From: Frigididesulfovibrio sp031553235
GTDB lineage: Bacteria; Desulfobacterota; Desulfovibrionia; Desulfovibrionales; Desulfovibrionaceae
Reading direction: 5' to 3'
NCBI GenBank assembly: GCA_031553235.1
Contig: JAVBLS010000018.1
Location: forward strand, 52,616 to 116,615
Length of the DNA: 64,000 bases
Shown here piece after piece: positions 31,800 to 40,807 of the stretch. The position numbers were made by a program, and so were the translations under genes. The stretch's first letter is position 1. Each line of letters starts with the position of its first letter. The notes below the pieces were generated by a model that was given only the letters and a program-made list of their open reading frames with translations, was not told where the DNA came from and made no database searches.

Positions 31800-33218
31800 A
31801 TGGCTCTGGAACTCCGGCAACAACTCAAACTCTCGCAGCAACTGGTTATGACGCCGCAACTGCAGCAGGCCATCAAACTGCTGCAGCTTTCCCGCTTGGA
31901 GCTCGTCGAAACCGTACAGCAGGAGCTGCTGGAAAATCCTTTTCTCGAAGAGCGTTACGACGAAGCCCCCACTCCCGAAGAGGAAAAACGCCCCGAAGCC
32001 GAAACCGAAGTCTATTCCCGCGAAATTTCCAAAAACGCCGACTGGGAAGATTACCTAGGCGATTTTGCCAGCACCCCCCGTCAATCAGCCTCACGCGAGT
32101 TTGAGGCCCTGGATGACGGGCTTTCTTTTGAGGCCCGCTACGCCGCCAAGCCCACACTTGAGGCCCAACTGCTCTGGCAGATGCGCCTTTCGCCCATGAG
32201 TGAAAAAGAAGTGGCCATCGGCGAGGCCATCATCGGCAACTTGAGTTCCATCGGCTATCTGCAGGCTTCAGTGGAAGAAGTCGCCGAACTGGCCGGCGCC
32301 TCGGTGGACGAAGTGGAAAAGGTGCTGGCCGCCGTCCAACGCTTCGAACCGGTGGGAGTGGCCGCGCGCAGCCCCAAGGAATGCCTGCTGATTCAGCTTG
32401 AGGTGCTCAAATATGATCGCGACCCCATTTTGCTCTCTCTGGTACGCGATCACCTGGAAGACCTGGAAAGCCGCAATTACAAACCGATCTTGCGCAAGTT
32501 CAAACTCACCCCGGAAGATCTCAAGGAATACCTGGACATCATCCAGAGCCTGGATCCTATGCCGGCGGCGGGCTATGGCGGCGGCGATCCGGTGTATGTC
32601 TCGCCCGACGTCTACGTCTACCCCTCGGACGACGATTTCATCATCGCCCTGAATGAAGATGGCCTGCCGCAACTCCAGCTATCTTCTTTTTACGAAGATA
32701 GCCTGCAGAATGCCAAAGATACCGACAAAGACTATTTCCAAGAGAAGCTGCGCTCGGCCTCGTGGCTGATCAAAAGTCTCTACCAGCGACAGCGCACCCT
32801 GTACAAGGTCATGGAAAGCATCGTAAAGTACCAGAAGGAATTTTTCCGCTACGGGGTTTCACAGCTCAAGCCGCTGATCCTGAAAGATATTGCCGACGAC
32901 ATCAATATGCACGAGTCCACCGTCAGCCGCATCACCACCAGCAAATATGCGGCCACGCCTCACGGGGTGTTTGAGTTGAAGTTTTTCTTCAACAGCGCCC
33001 TCTCCCTGGACGACGGCAGCGAAGTCGGCTCCGAAAGTGTTAAGGCCCTGATCAAGAAGTACATCGCCGACGAAGACGCGCGCGAGCCTTTAAGCGACGA
33101 GCGCATCGGCGAAATGCTTAAGGAAGACCTCAAGGTCAACATCGCCCGCCGGACGGTGGCCAAATACCGCACTGCCCTGCAGATTCCCTCATCCTCAAAA
33201 CGGAGGTCGTTCTTCTGA
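31800..33218 (+). CDS. rpoN: RNA polymerase sigma-54 factor
   Basis: Sigma-54 directs transcription from -24/-12 promoters with the help of AAA+ activators. The 472-residue protein has the Gln-rich region I (QQLKLSQQLVMTPQLQQAIKLLQLS), an acidic region II and region III ending with the RpoN box ARRTVAKYR. AAAGGA precedes the ATG. The downstream hpf-ptsN-rapZ order is the common rpoN neighbourhood. This factor would serve the -24/-12 promoters of the taurine cluster. Confidence 0.97.
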   Translation: MALELRQQLKLSQQLVMTPQLQQAIKLLQLSRLELVETVQQELLENPFLEERYDEAPTPEEEKRPEAETEVYSREISKNADWEDYLGDFASTPRQSASREFEALDDGLSFEARYAAKPTLEAQLLWQMRLSPMSEKEVAIGEAIIGNLSSIGYLQASVEEVAELAGASVDEVEKVLAAVQRFEPVGVAARSPKECLLIQLEVLKYDRDPILLSLVRDHLEDLESRNYKPILRKFKLTPEDLKEYLDIIQSLDPMPAAGYGGGDPVYVSPDVYVYPSDDDFIIALNEDGLPQLQLSSFYEDSLQNAKDTDKDYFQEKLRSASWLIKSLYQRQRTLYKVMESIVKYQKEFFRYGVSQLKPLILKDIADDINMHESTVSRITTSKYAATPHGVFELKFFFNSALSLDDGSEVGSESVKALIKKYIADEDAREPLSDERIGEMLKEDLKVNIARRTVAKYRTALQIPSSSKRRSFF

Positions 33219-33282
33219 ACCGCGCGGGGCGCTTTTTCACAGGCCGTCAACCGTCGGGCTTCACCCCAACGAGGAGGATTGT

Positions 33283-33828
33283 ATGAACATCTCCTTCACT
33301 TTCAAGAACTTTGAGCCTTCGGAGCATTTGCGTAAATATGCGGAGCGCCGCTTTGCCAAGCTGGACCGCTTTGTTCATAAATCCGAAAATGCGGAACTCA
33401 CCGTCGTGCTGGCCGTCGACAAATTCCGGCACAAGGCCGACGTCCAGTTCGTGGGCGACTCCATGAACTTCGCGGCCGTGGAACAAAGCGCGGATATGTA
33501 CGCCACGGTGGATCTGGTGCTCGACAAGCTTGAAGCACAGTTGAAAAAGCACGCCGAGCGCGTCAAGGAACGCCGTCGGGGCGATCGCAACGCCCACCTC
33601 GCCGCCGCAGCAGCTGCGCCCGTCGAACCCGAGCTGCCCGACGACGAACGCTATATTGTCGAAGAAGACCGCTTCAACCCCAAGCCCCTGCATGTGGATG
33701 AAGCCGCCCTGCAGCTCGACTCGGGCGACGACGCCTTCCTGGTCTTCCTCAATGCCGATAACGGCCGGGTAAACGTGATTTACCACCGAAAAAACGGCCA
33801 CTTTGGCTTGATTGACCCCAATATCTAG
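33283..33828 (+). CDS. hpf: Ribosome hibernation promoting factor, long form
   Basis: 181 residues: an HPF/YfiA beta-alpha-beta domain at about 1-105 (MNISFTFKNFEPSEHLRKYAERRFAKLDRF) and a C-terminal dimerisation domain after a linker (IVEEDRFNPKPLHVDEAALQL...FLVFLNADNGRVNVIYHRKNGHFGLIDP). Long HPF makes 100S ribosome dimers in resting cells. A GAGGA ribosome-binding site is present. It lies between rpoN and ptsN. Confidence 0.94.
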   Translation: MNISFTFKNFEPSEHLRKYAERRFAKLDRFVHKSENAELTVVLAVDKFRHKADVQFVGDSMNFAAVEQSADMYATVDLVLDKLEAQLKKHAERVKERRRGDRNAHLAAAAAAPVEPELPDDERYIVEEDRFNPKPLHVDEAALQLDSGDDAFLVFLNADNGRVNVIYHRKNGHFGLIDPNI

Positions 33829-33837
33829 GTACTGACC

Positions 33838-34284
33838 ATGGATCTGACGGAATTTCTGGCCGATGAATGCGTGCTGCCCGCCATGACAGCCGGCAGCAAG
33901 ACCGAGGCCGTGGCCGAACTGGCCGCGCCTCTGGCTGCGCATCTCGGGCTGAATCCGTCGGTTCTTGTTGATATTCTCATGGCCCGCGAAGCCTTGGGCT
34001 CAACCGCCGTGGGGAACGGCTGCGCCGTTCCCCACGGCAAGGTGCCCGGCCTGGCCGCACCGGTTCTTGCCGTGGGCCGGAGTCCTGCCGGTCTGGATTT
34101 TGACGCGGCGGACAATGAATTGTGCAAACTTTTCTTTCTGATCCTTACCCCCGAAGGCGGCGCCTGCCTGCACCTGAAACTTCTGGCCCAAACAGCCAAA
34201 CGGATCAGAGACCCAAACTTCCGAGCCGGCCTGCTGGCCGCACCGGATCTGCCGGGAATGCTGCAGGTGCTCGCCGCCCCCTAA
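33838..34284 (+). CDS. ptsN: PTS nitrogen-regulatory IIA protein
   Basis: 148 residues of the fructose/nitrogen IIA family. The phosphorylated His lies in CAVPHGKVPGL near residue 64. As in other rpoN clusters it is probably regulatory rather than sugar-transporting, receiving phosphate from HPr-type proteins encoded elsewhere. It starts 9 bases after hpf and is followed by rapZ after 17 bases. Confidence 0.9.
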   Translation: MDLTEFLADECVLPAMTAGSKTEAVAELAAPLAAHLGLNPSVLVDILMAREALGSTAVGNGCAVPHGKVPGLAAPVLAVGRSPAGLDFDAADNELCKLFFLILTPEGGACLHLKLLAQTAKRIRDPNFRAGLLAAPDLPGMLQVLAAP

Positions 34285-34301
34285 CCCTTACCCCAACGCC
34301 C

Positions 34302-35177
34302 ATGGACTCCTTCCCCGTGGTCATTGTCACCGGGCTTTCCGGCTCGGGAAAAAGCACGGCTCTCAACGTTTTTGAGGACTTGGGCTTCTTTACTGTGGAC
34401 GGCCTGCCGGCCGAGCTGGCCGTCAGCATGGCGGAAATGTTCCTTCAGGCTGTTGCGGGGCGCTACAAGGGTCTGGCCCTGGGCATGGATGTACGCCAAA
34501 GCGGTTTTGCCCAGGAATACGAAACCGCCTTGCAGCAGATGCGCAAAAAGGGATTTAACCCGCGCATCCTTTTTGTGGAGGCCTCAAATGCGGTGCTCAT
34601 GCGGCGCTATGCCACCACCCGCCGGCCGCACCCCCTGGAGCGTGAAGGCCTGGGACTGGAACAGGCCTTGGACCTGGAGCGCAAACGCCTGAACAGACTA
34701 CGCAAAAGTGCCGACCTGGTCTTAGACACATCCACTTATTCAATACATGATCTGCGACGCTCGCTGCAGGATAAGTGGAAGGCCGTGGGCCGCATGGGCC
34801 GGGCCCTGCGCATCCACATCATCACCTTCGGCTTCAAGTACGGCACGCCCTCGGAGGCCGACATGGTCTTCGACCTGCGCTTTCTGCCCAACCCGTATTT
34901 TGTGGCCGAACTCAAGCCGTTGTCGGGCAAAGACGCCGCCGTGGCCGACTATGTGCTCGGCGCTGAGCCCGGGGTTACCTTCTTTGCCAAACTCAAGGAC
35001 TTTCTCCTCTACGTGCTTGAGCGCTATGAAGCCGAGGGACGCTTTCGGCTGACCATCGCCATCGGCTGCACCGGCGGCAGACACCGTTCGGTGGCTGTGG
35101 CCGAAGCCCTGGACAAGGCCCTTGAAGCCGAAGGCTACACCCCTTCCCTGGAACACCGACACCTGGAACTCGGCTGA
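34302..35177 (+). CDS. rapZ: RapZ/YvcJ-family nucleotide-binding protein
   Basis: 291 residues. The P-loop is V-T-G-L-S-G-S-G-K-S-T near residues 9-19, followed by DLGFFTVDGLP and RRPHPL; the C-terminal half (FGFKYGTPSEADMVFDLRFLPNP, AIGCTGGRHRSV) is the RNA- or UDP-sugar-binding domain of RapZ. In enterobacteria RapZ controls glmS through small RNAs; in other phyla the role is less clear. No ribosome-binding site precedes the ATG, so translation may be coupled to ptsN. Confidence 0.92.
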   Translation: MDSFPVVIVTGLSGSGKSTALNVFEDLGFFTVDGLPAELAVSMAEMFLQAVAGRYKGLALGMDVRQSGFAQEYETALQQMRKKGFNPRILFVEASNAVLMRRYATTRRPHPLEREGLGLEQALDLERKRLNRLRKSADLVLDTSTYSIHDLRRSLQDKWKAVGRMGRALRIHIITFGFKYGTPSEADMVFDLRFLPNPYFVAELKPLSGKDAAVADYVLGAEPGVTFFAKLKDFLLYVLERYEAEGRFRLTIAIGCTGGRHRSVAVAEALDKALEAEGYTPSLEHRHLELG

Positions 35178-35206
35178 GCCCTCCGGGTCGACATAAAGGA
35201 TAGAAC

Positions 35207-35626
35207 ATGCCGGAACATGCGGAACAAATCGGAATCGTGGTGGTTACCCATGTCGATTACGGCAGCGCATTGCTGCGGGCGGCGGAATTCATTCTGGGCC
35301 CCCTAAGCGACTGCACCTCCATCCAGGTGGATATCTCCAACCCGGTGGAAGAGACCGTCAAGCGCCTGAACGAGGCCGTGGATCGCCTGGATTCCGGCCT
35401 GGGTGTGCTGGTGCTGACGGATATGTTCGGCGGCACCCCGACCAACCTGAGCCTTTCTTTGCTGAAAAACCATACCGGCATCGAGGTGCTCACTGGCGTG
35501 AACCTGCCCATGCTCCTGCGGGTATTCGGCAACAGGAAACTGCCTCTGCCGGAGCTTGCCCGTCTGGCCGAGCAGGCCGGCCGTGAAGGCATCATTGCCG
35601 CCGGTTCGGTGCTGCGGGCCAAATGA
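35207..35626 (+). CDS. PTS mannose-family IIA component
   Basis: 139 residues of the EIIA-Man family, a Rossmann-like fold. The active His is in VVTHVDYGSALL near residue 15; the usual motif is THG, so a Val replaces Gly. VLTDMFGGTPTNLSLSLL is the second signature. It belongs to the rapZ-IIA-IIB-IIC run. In Desulfovibrio such sets are thought to act in sugar uptake or as a regulatory phosphorelay. Confidence 0.88.
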   Translation: MPEHAEQIGIVVVTHVDYGSALLRAAEFILGPLSDCTSIQVDISNPVEETVKRLNEAVDRLDSGLGVLVLTDMFGGTPTNLSLSLLKNHTGIEVLTGVNLPMLLRVFGNRKLPLPELARLAEQAGREGIIAAGSVLRAK

Positions 35627-35633
35627 GGTCGTC

Positions 35634-36095
35634 GTGTTCTGGTTTCGCATCGACAACCGCCTGATTCACGGACAGGTCATCGAATCCTGGCTGCCCAGGC
35701 TGGAAGCAAAAACGCTCACCGTGGTCAACGATGCCTTGGCCCGAGACGAACTGCAACAGCAGATTATGCGTCTGGCCGTACCCAAGCGCATTGAGGTGCA
35801 CTTTACTTCCTTGGTTGAAACGCCCGCTCTGCTCGCCGCCCTTGAACGAAAAAACCTTTCCGGGCTGGTGCTGCTCGAAACCTGTGCCGATGCGATGCGG
35901 CTGTTGTCGCTCGGAGTGCGCATCGGCTCGCTGAACGTGGGCAACATGCATTACTCTCGCGGCAAACGACAGATCTGTGCCCATGTGGCAGCCTCCGAAG
36001 CGGATCTCGAGTGCTTCCGGTTGATGCGCGAGAACGGGGTTGACCTTGACTTTCGTTGCATCCCGGAGGATGTTCCGGATATGGAGGAATGGTGA
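35634..36095 (+). CDS. PTS mannose/fructose/sorbose-family IIB component
   Basis: 153 residues. The phospho-acceptor His is in RIDNRLIHGQVIESW near residue 12. A GTG start at 35634 with GAGG five bases upstream gives the standard N-terminus; upstream residues are the 3' end of IIA in another frame. The stop overlaps the ATG of the IIC gene (TGATG), which indicates translational coupling. Confidence 0.87.
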   Translation: MFWFRIDNRLIHGQVIESWLPRLEAKTLTVVNDALARDELQQQIMRLAVPKRIEVHFTSLVETPALLAALERKNLSGLVLLETCADAMRLLSLGVRIGSLNVGNMHYSRGKRQICAHVAASEADLECFRLMRENGVDLDFRCIPEDVPDMEEW

Positions 36096-36774
36096 TGTCC
36101 GGCGAGTTGTCTTTGTCGGCCATGGTGCCGCCCGCTTTTTTTATGCGGCGGCCCTGACCGGCCGCAACATCTGCTGTCTCGGTCTTCTGGACCGACCTCT
36201 GACGCTGGGGATGCTCTGGGGAGCGTGCACCGGGGATTGGTCCTCGGCCATGCTCAGCGCTGTTTTTTTTGAGATCCTCTGGCTCGATGTCTATGCCGTG
36301 GGGTCCTATATTCCACCCATGCCGGCTTTTTCCTTTGTTGTTTTTCTCTTTCTGGTCCAAACTTTCCACTGCACGAACGGACTGGAATTCATCACAGCCC
36401 TTGTCATCTCGTCGGTTCCGGCCTATATTCAACCGATGATGGATGCTACGCATAGAAAAATACAGATAAAAAAATACAATACGTTGCTGTTTGCGGCAGA
36501 AACAAGCGCCTCTCTAGGAAGTCTTCCGGCAAAAATCCTTTTTCGTTCCGCCTTTCGCCAACTGACGATGGGTCTGATATGCTTTTTCCCCGTACTGCTT
36601 ATCGCCGCCGGAATGTACACCGCCATGCAGCGGTTCCTTTTCGGAATGGTGCCGCTTTCTCAACTGCCGGGCACATATGTGGTGGCCGCTGCCGCACTGG
36701 GCGCCACTGCTGTCTTACGATTGAAAAAAGCCTATGCCGCATTTTTGCTCTGTATTATTTTATTTCTATTGTAA
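36095..36774 (+). pseudogene. PTS mannose-family IIC component, frameshifted in a T7 run
   Basis: Starting at the TGATG overlap, the frame reads MSGELSLSAMVPPAFF and then hits a stop after M-R-R-P. The other frame continues F-F-Y-A-A-A-L-T-G-R-N and runs as a normal IIC membrane protein to 36774. The join is at seven T bases (36136-36142); one extra T would restore a 226-residue protein with six or so membrane segments. The intact 3' part suggests a recent event, a sequencing indel or slippage at the T run. No IID gene follows; a diguanylate cyclase starts 25 bases later. Confidence 0.8.
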
Positions 36775-36798
36775 ATTTTCTCTTTTTACGGAACGCCC

Positions 36799-37893
36799 AT
36801 GGCGACCATCTTCAACAGATTTACTTATAACATGCTCTCCATCGTCGTCGGCAACAATCTGGAATTGCTCGATGCAGACACCCTGCGCCTCAGCCGAGCG
36901 AAACTTCTCTGCTTCGTCAGTTTGTCGCTGCTCGGCGTTTCGCTGTTCCTCAACTGGTTTGAAGGTTCTTATGGAGTGCTGCCCGCCCTTGTCCTGAGCT
37001 TCCTTTCCATTGGGGCCTTCACGGTCGCCATGGTCGTTTGGAACAGCGGCAAAGCCGCCCTGCTGGGTACTGCCGTCACCCTGCTCCTGTTGGGGCTGCA
37101 TCTGGTGCTGGGCCGGACCGCTCCGAACATGGGGTCGTTGTTCTGGTTTTTGCTCTTCCCGCCCATGCTGATGTTCTGTCTCGGCCTGCGTATGGGCTCC
37201 ATGCTGGTCATCTTCTTTCTTGTCATGCTGGCCCTGCTGCTTTTCACTCCTCTGAACACTCTGGTTACCATAGATCTGCCCCTGCCGTTGCGTTCGCGTT
37301 TTCTGGCCGCCATGGTGGGCTCGTTCTGCTTTGCCTGGCTATCGGAATATATGCGGCACAAGACCCAGGTGGCCCTGCTGCAGGCCATGCAAATGTTCGA
37401 ACGTCACGCCCTGACCGATCCTCTGACCTCCCTAGGCAATCGACGCGATTTCAAAAACCATTTCATCTCCCACCAGGGCGCGGCGTTGCGCTCCGGGCGC
37501 GGCATCTGCCTGGCCATGGCCGATTTGGATCACTTCAAGAAAGTAAACGACGCGTATGGGCACAATGTAGGAGACCAAGTGCTCTGCCATGTGGCCGGAA
37601 TTCTGGCCGCCGGGCTGCGCCAGAGTGACCGGATCTTCCGCTGGGGAGGAGAGGAATTTCTTATTCTGATGCCGGACACCGACTGCGTCAGCGGCCGAAT
37701 TTGCGCGGAACGCCTGCGTCAGGCAGTGGAAGAACTCCCATTTCATCTGCCGAACGGCGAACGTCTGCTCTCGACCATCAGCATCGGACTACACTGCGGC
37801 AGGCCGGAAGGCCCACTCGAAAAACACCTGACCGAAGCCGACGCCAAGCTCTATCTAGCCAAAAAGAACGGCCGCAATCGCGTGGAGAGTTGA
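36799..37893 (+). CDS. Membrane-bound diguanylate cyclase
   Basis: 364 residues. Several hydrophobic segments fill the first 190 residues (a sensor of unrecognised type), followed by a GGDEF domain: DPLTSLGNRRDF, the active loop RWGGEEFLIL and, five residues before it, RQSD, a product-inhibition (RxxD) site. Makes cyclic di-GMP from GTP. A weak GGA ribosome-binding site is present. Its proximity to the PTS genes is probably incidental. Confidence 0.9.
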   Translation: MATIFNRFTYNMLSIVVGNNLELLDADTLRLSRAKLLCFVSLSLLGVSLFLNWFEGSYGVLPALVLSFLSIGAFTVAMVVWNSGKAALLGTAVTLLLLGLHLVLGRTAPNMGSLFWFLLFPPMLMFCLGLRMGSMLVIFFLVMLALLLFTPLNTLVTIDLPLPLRSRFLAAMVGSFCFAWLSEYMRHKTQVALLQAMQMFERHALTDPLTSLGNRRDFKNHFISHQGAALRSGRGICLAMADLDHFKKVNDAYGHNVGDQVLCHVAGILAAGLRQSDRIFRWGGEEFLILMPDTDCVSGRICAERLRQAVEELPFHLPNGERLLSTISIGLHCGRPEGPLEKHLTEADAKLYLAKKNGRNRVES

Positions 37894-38020
37894 GGAAGCC
37901 CGCTACCGAAAAATCGCCCACTCGACTGCCCCTTGACTGCATCGGCCAAGGCCTCGCGCAACTGCATCAGTTCTGAGTTGATCGAGGCTATTTTCATTTG
38001 CAGCACTTTGACTTCCGGCT

Positions 38021-38383
38021 TCATACCCGGCTCCGCCGCCAAAGCTTCAGGGCGGAGGTTCTCGCTATGTTGGCCCCGGTGTTTTTCTCCGCAGCCTTGC
38101 CGGTTGCGTGACTTTCGCCCAACGCCTCTTCGGCGGCGGAATCTTCGCCGGCACCGTGATCGCGCTGCAGACTTTCCTGCATACGATCTCCTTCGGGATC
38201 GGCGGAGGCGCCGGAGTTGTCGCCGCGCTGCAGTTGGGACAGTTTACGGGCTTCAGCGGAAATATTCGTGCTGTCATAGATACGGGCCGCCAGTTGCTCC
38301 TCCTGAGCAGCCTTGCGCTGCCCACGAAGAGCGGCCGAAGCCAGAGATTCGGTGGCGTCATAGGCGACGGCTGCGATTTCCAT
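38021..38383 (-). CDS. Conserved hypothetical protein, possibly frameshifted near its end
   Basis: 120 residues starting MEIAAVAYDATESLASAALRGQRKAAQEEQLAARIYD, hydrophilic and helix-prone. GGAGG lies 6 bases before the ATG at 38383. The last 15 residues (...SALKLWRRSRV) look unlike the rest, while another frame through the same DNA continues E-N-L-R-P-E-A-L-A-A-E-P-G-M-K-P-E-V-K and then a heptad-like helix down to 37851. A one-step shift near the A5 or G4 runs at about 38068-38085 would join them. Confidence 0.55.
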   Translation of the reverse strand: MEIAAVAYDATESLASAALRGQRKAAQEEQLAARIYDSTNISAEARKLSQLQRGDNSGASADPEGDRMQESLQRDHGAGEDSAAEEALGESHATGKAAEKNTGANIARTSALKLWRRSRV

Positions 38384-38453
38384 GGTAAACCTCCATAGCA
38401 ATACAATCGGGCCTATATGTGGTATGGATGGTATCGGCCAAGCGTAAGAGATG

Positions 38454-38487
38454 TTTAGGGCACCTCCCGTCAAGGAGCTGCCCTAAA
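38454..38487. terminator. Hairpin between rlmD and the 38383 gene
   Basis: TTTAGGGCA (38454-38462) and TGCCCTAAA (38479-38487) form a 9-bp stem; both flanks are AT-rich only over a few bases. Confidence 0.35.
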
Positions 38488-38578
38488 TCGCTCGCCCAAA
38501 GGCAGCCGCCGGCTCCGCCGCGTTCAGCCGGTCTTCGGCGCCGGCAGCACAAGGTTTTCCAACGCGTTTCCACCATGT

Positions 38579-39967
38579 TCAGACGACCTTCGACTCCAGT
38601 ACCACAAGGTTTTCCACCCCGGTTGTGGTTGGGAACATGTCCACCGGGTGCGCGGAGACCGCCCGCCAGGAATCGGCCAACTCCGCCAAATCTCTAGCCT
38701 GGGTGGCCGGGTCGCAAGAAACGTAGAGCAAACGCCGTGCAGGACACGCCTTGAGAAAAGCCCGCACGCCCTCTTCCAGGCCGGCACGCGGCGGATCGAG
38801 CAGCAGAACATCCGGCGTTTCGTGCTTGGCGCGTTCCGCAAAAATCTGCGGCAATGCGCCGGACACAAATTCGCAACGTTCGCCAAACCCCAGGCGGGTC
38901 GCATTCTGTCGGGCGGCAGCGACTGCCTCGGCATTGCCGTCGCAACCGAACAGCCTGCCCGCCGAGGCAACGAGGACCAAACCAATGACCCCGACCCCGC
39001 AATAAACATCCCAGACCGTTTCCCGGCCGCTCAGGCCGGCCTTTTCCGCCACGAGCCGATAGAGAATGTCGGCCGCGCCGCTGTTGGTCTGAGCAAAAGC
39101 CGTGACCGGGTATTCCAGTACCAACCCGGCAGCGGCTTCGCGAAAACCGGCAACGCCGTCGGACCAGATCGTCCGCTCCGCTCTGGATGCGGCCGGATCT
39201 CCGGCTTCGGAATGCACCAGACATAGGCCTTCGGGGCGCGCTTCGGCAAAGGCGGCGCAAAGGAAATCCCGCAGGGCGTCATGCTCGCCCGGCCGCGACT
39301 CGGGCCGGGTCAGGCATTCAACCACCGTCTGCGGTCCGTCGGCCGCGTACTCCGGGGTGTAGACGTTCAGGCGTTTCAGGTATTCGGCCGGGCTTCTGCC
39401 GCCGGGCAGGCACAGGGAGCCAAGACGCGCGCGCATGTGACGCAGCGCCTCCCCGGCCCTGGGGGCCTGCAGGCCGCATTCGTGCACCGGCACCACCTGA
39501 TGCGCGCCGCGTCGGCGCAGGCCCACAGTGAAGGCACCCTGGGCGTCAAAGCCAAAGGTATAGCTTACGCGCACCCGGCCGCCCCGCTCGCGCGGCGAGG
39601 GACGCAACGGTTCCACGGGAATGTCCGCCAGCCCGCCTATCCGCCGCAAGGTCTGACGCACCTGGTTTTCCTTCCAGATCGCACGGCCTTGCGGGCTGAG
39701 CCCCTGCAGGCTGCAGCCGCCGCAATCCGGCAGATGGGGACACCAGGGCGCCTGCGCCTGAGGGGAAGGGACAAGAATCTCCAAGCGTTGAGCCCGCAAA
39801 ATCTTTTTGCGCACGTCCGTCACCCGCGCCCGCGTAATCTCACCGGGCGCGCCGGTGTCCAGAAAAACCACCCTGCCGTTGTGTCGGGCCACGGCCCCGC
39901 CGTCCAGAGTCAGATCCACCACTTCCAGAGATTCCAGAACGGTGCCCGGAACAATCGCTTCCGTCAT
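38579..39967 (-). CDS. rlmD: 23S rRNA (uracil-C5)-methyltransferase, RlmD/RumA family
   Basis: 462 residues. An N-terminal TRAM domain (about 5-60) is followed by a 4Fe-4S ligand set beginning CPHLPDCGGCSLQ, a SAM-binding motif DVYCGVGVIGL and LLLDPPRAGLEEGV, and the catalytic Cys in YVSCDPATQARD. It modifies a U in 23S rRNA (RlmD type) although TrmA or RlmCD specificity cannot be excluded. AAAGG lies about 8 bases before the ATG. Confidence 0.88.
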   Translation of the reverse strand: MTEAIVPGTVLESLEVVDLTLDGGAVARHNGRVVFLDTGAPGEITRARVTDVRKKILRAQRLEILVPSPQAQAPWCPHLPDCGGCSLQGLSPQGRAIWKENQVRQTLRRIGGLADIPVEPLRPSPRERGGRVRVSYTFGFDAQGAFTVGLRRRGAHQVVPVHECGLQAPRAGEALRHMRARLGSLCLPGGRSPAEYLKRLNVYTPEYAADGPQTVVECLTRPESRPGEHDALRDFLCAAFAEARPEGLCLVHSEAGDPAASRAERTIWSDGVAGFREAAAGLVLEYPVTAFAQTNSGAADILYRLVAEKAGLSGRETVWDVYCGVGVIGLVLVASAGRLFGCDGNAEAVAAARQNATRLGFGERCEFVSGALPQIFAERAKHETPDVLLLDPPRAGLEEGVRAFLKACPARRLLYVSCDPATQARDLAELADSWRAVSAHPVDMFPTTTGVENLVVLESKVV

Positions 39968-40022
39968 GTTGTGCCTTTATCGGTTATGAAACAAATCAAG
40001 ATCAAGTACCCCGGATCAGAAA

Positions 40023-40047
40023 AGGGGGAAGCCCGCGGCTTCCCCCT
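40023..40047 (-). terminator. Intrinsic terminator of trxA-trxB-bamD
   Basis: AGGGGGAAGCC (40023-40033) pairs with GGCTTCCCCCT (40037-40047); on the minus strand TTTTCTG follows. It lies 28 bases after the bamD stop. Confidence 0.75.
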
Positions 40048-40075
40048 GGTGCGAGCCTGTCGCAGGCCAAACACG

Positions 40076-40807
40076 TTACAACCAGTTGAACCAGTTCTTC
40101 CAGGAACCTTCGCGGCTTTCCCGCTTGCTTTCGGCCTGTTGCTCGCGCTCCTTGATGAACGAGGCCCTGGCCTTGAGCTGGGCGTGCTCGTAAACCTCGG
40201 GAACATCTTTGAATTCCTTGAGCACATCGCGATAACGGGCCAGAGCGGAGGTATAGCGTTCCATACGGAAGTAAAAATCGCCGATATACAGTTCATGCTC
40301 GGCCATAAGCTTGCGGCACTGGGCCATCTTTTCCACGGCCGCCTCGGCATATTCCGTGCCCGGGTAGGTTTCGTGCAACCGGCGAAAATAGGAATAGGCG
40401 TCTTCCAACTGCAGCGGTGGACGGTCGATGGAGGGGTAGCCGTTTAAGTTGGCCATGCCTATGTTGAAGAGCACGTACGGGATGGCTTCGTGCCTGGGGT
40501 GCATGGACTCGAACTCTTTATAGGCTTCCACGGCCTGGCCCCAGTCTTCGTCGAGATAGTAGCAGTCTGCCAGCGAGAGCTCGGCTTCCACCGCATAGGG
40601 GCTGAAGGGATAGTTGTCCTTCAGCTTGGTGTAGGTCACTGCCGCCCTGGTGTAATTCTTCTCGCTCATGTGGTCGTTGGCGGTCTCAAAAAGCTCCTGA
40701 GCCGTATCCTCCGGCGGGGGAAGATAAAAGTAATCGATGATGCCGCAGCCGGAGAGCGCATAAGCCAGAAGCACGACGCAGATGATGCGGACGGAAGGGT
40801 TAGGCAT
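40076..40807 (-). CDS. bamD: Outer-membrane assembly lipoprotein BamD
   Basis: 243 residues. A lipoprotein signal peptide ends in the lipobox L-S-G-C near residue 21; the rest is TPR-like (LFETANDHMSEKNYTRAAVTYTKLKDNYP, EAELSLADCYYLDEDWGQAVEAYKEF), the BamD/YfiO/ComL family that folds outer-membrane beta-barrels with BamA. The start overlaps the trxB stop by 8 bases; an upstream in-frame start would put 17 extra residues before the signal peptide. Confidence 0.9.
   Translation of the reverse strand: MPNPSVRIICVVLLAYALSGCGIIDYFYLPPPEDTAQELFETANDHMSEKNYTRAAVTYTKLKDNYPFSPYAVEAELSLADCYYLDEDWGQAVEAYKEFESMHPRHEAIPYVLFNIGMANLNGYPSIDRPPLQLEDAYSYFRRLHETYPGTEYAEAAVEKMAQCRKLMAEHELYIGDFYFRMERYTSALARYRDVLKEFKDVPEVYEHAQLKARASFIKEREQQAESKRESREGSWKNWFNWL

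Noticed and set aside
36040..36094. An alternative upstream start of the IIC gene in the downstream frame
   Set aside because: It would overlap the end of IIB with non-homologous residues and no ribosome-binding site; the TGATG start plus a frameshift fits better.
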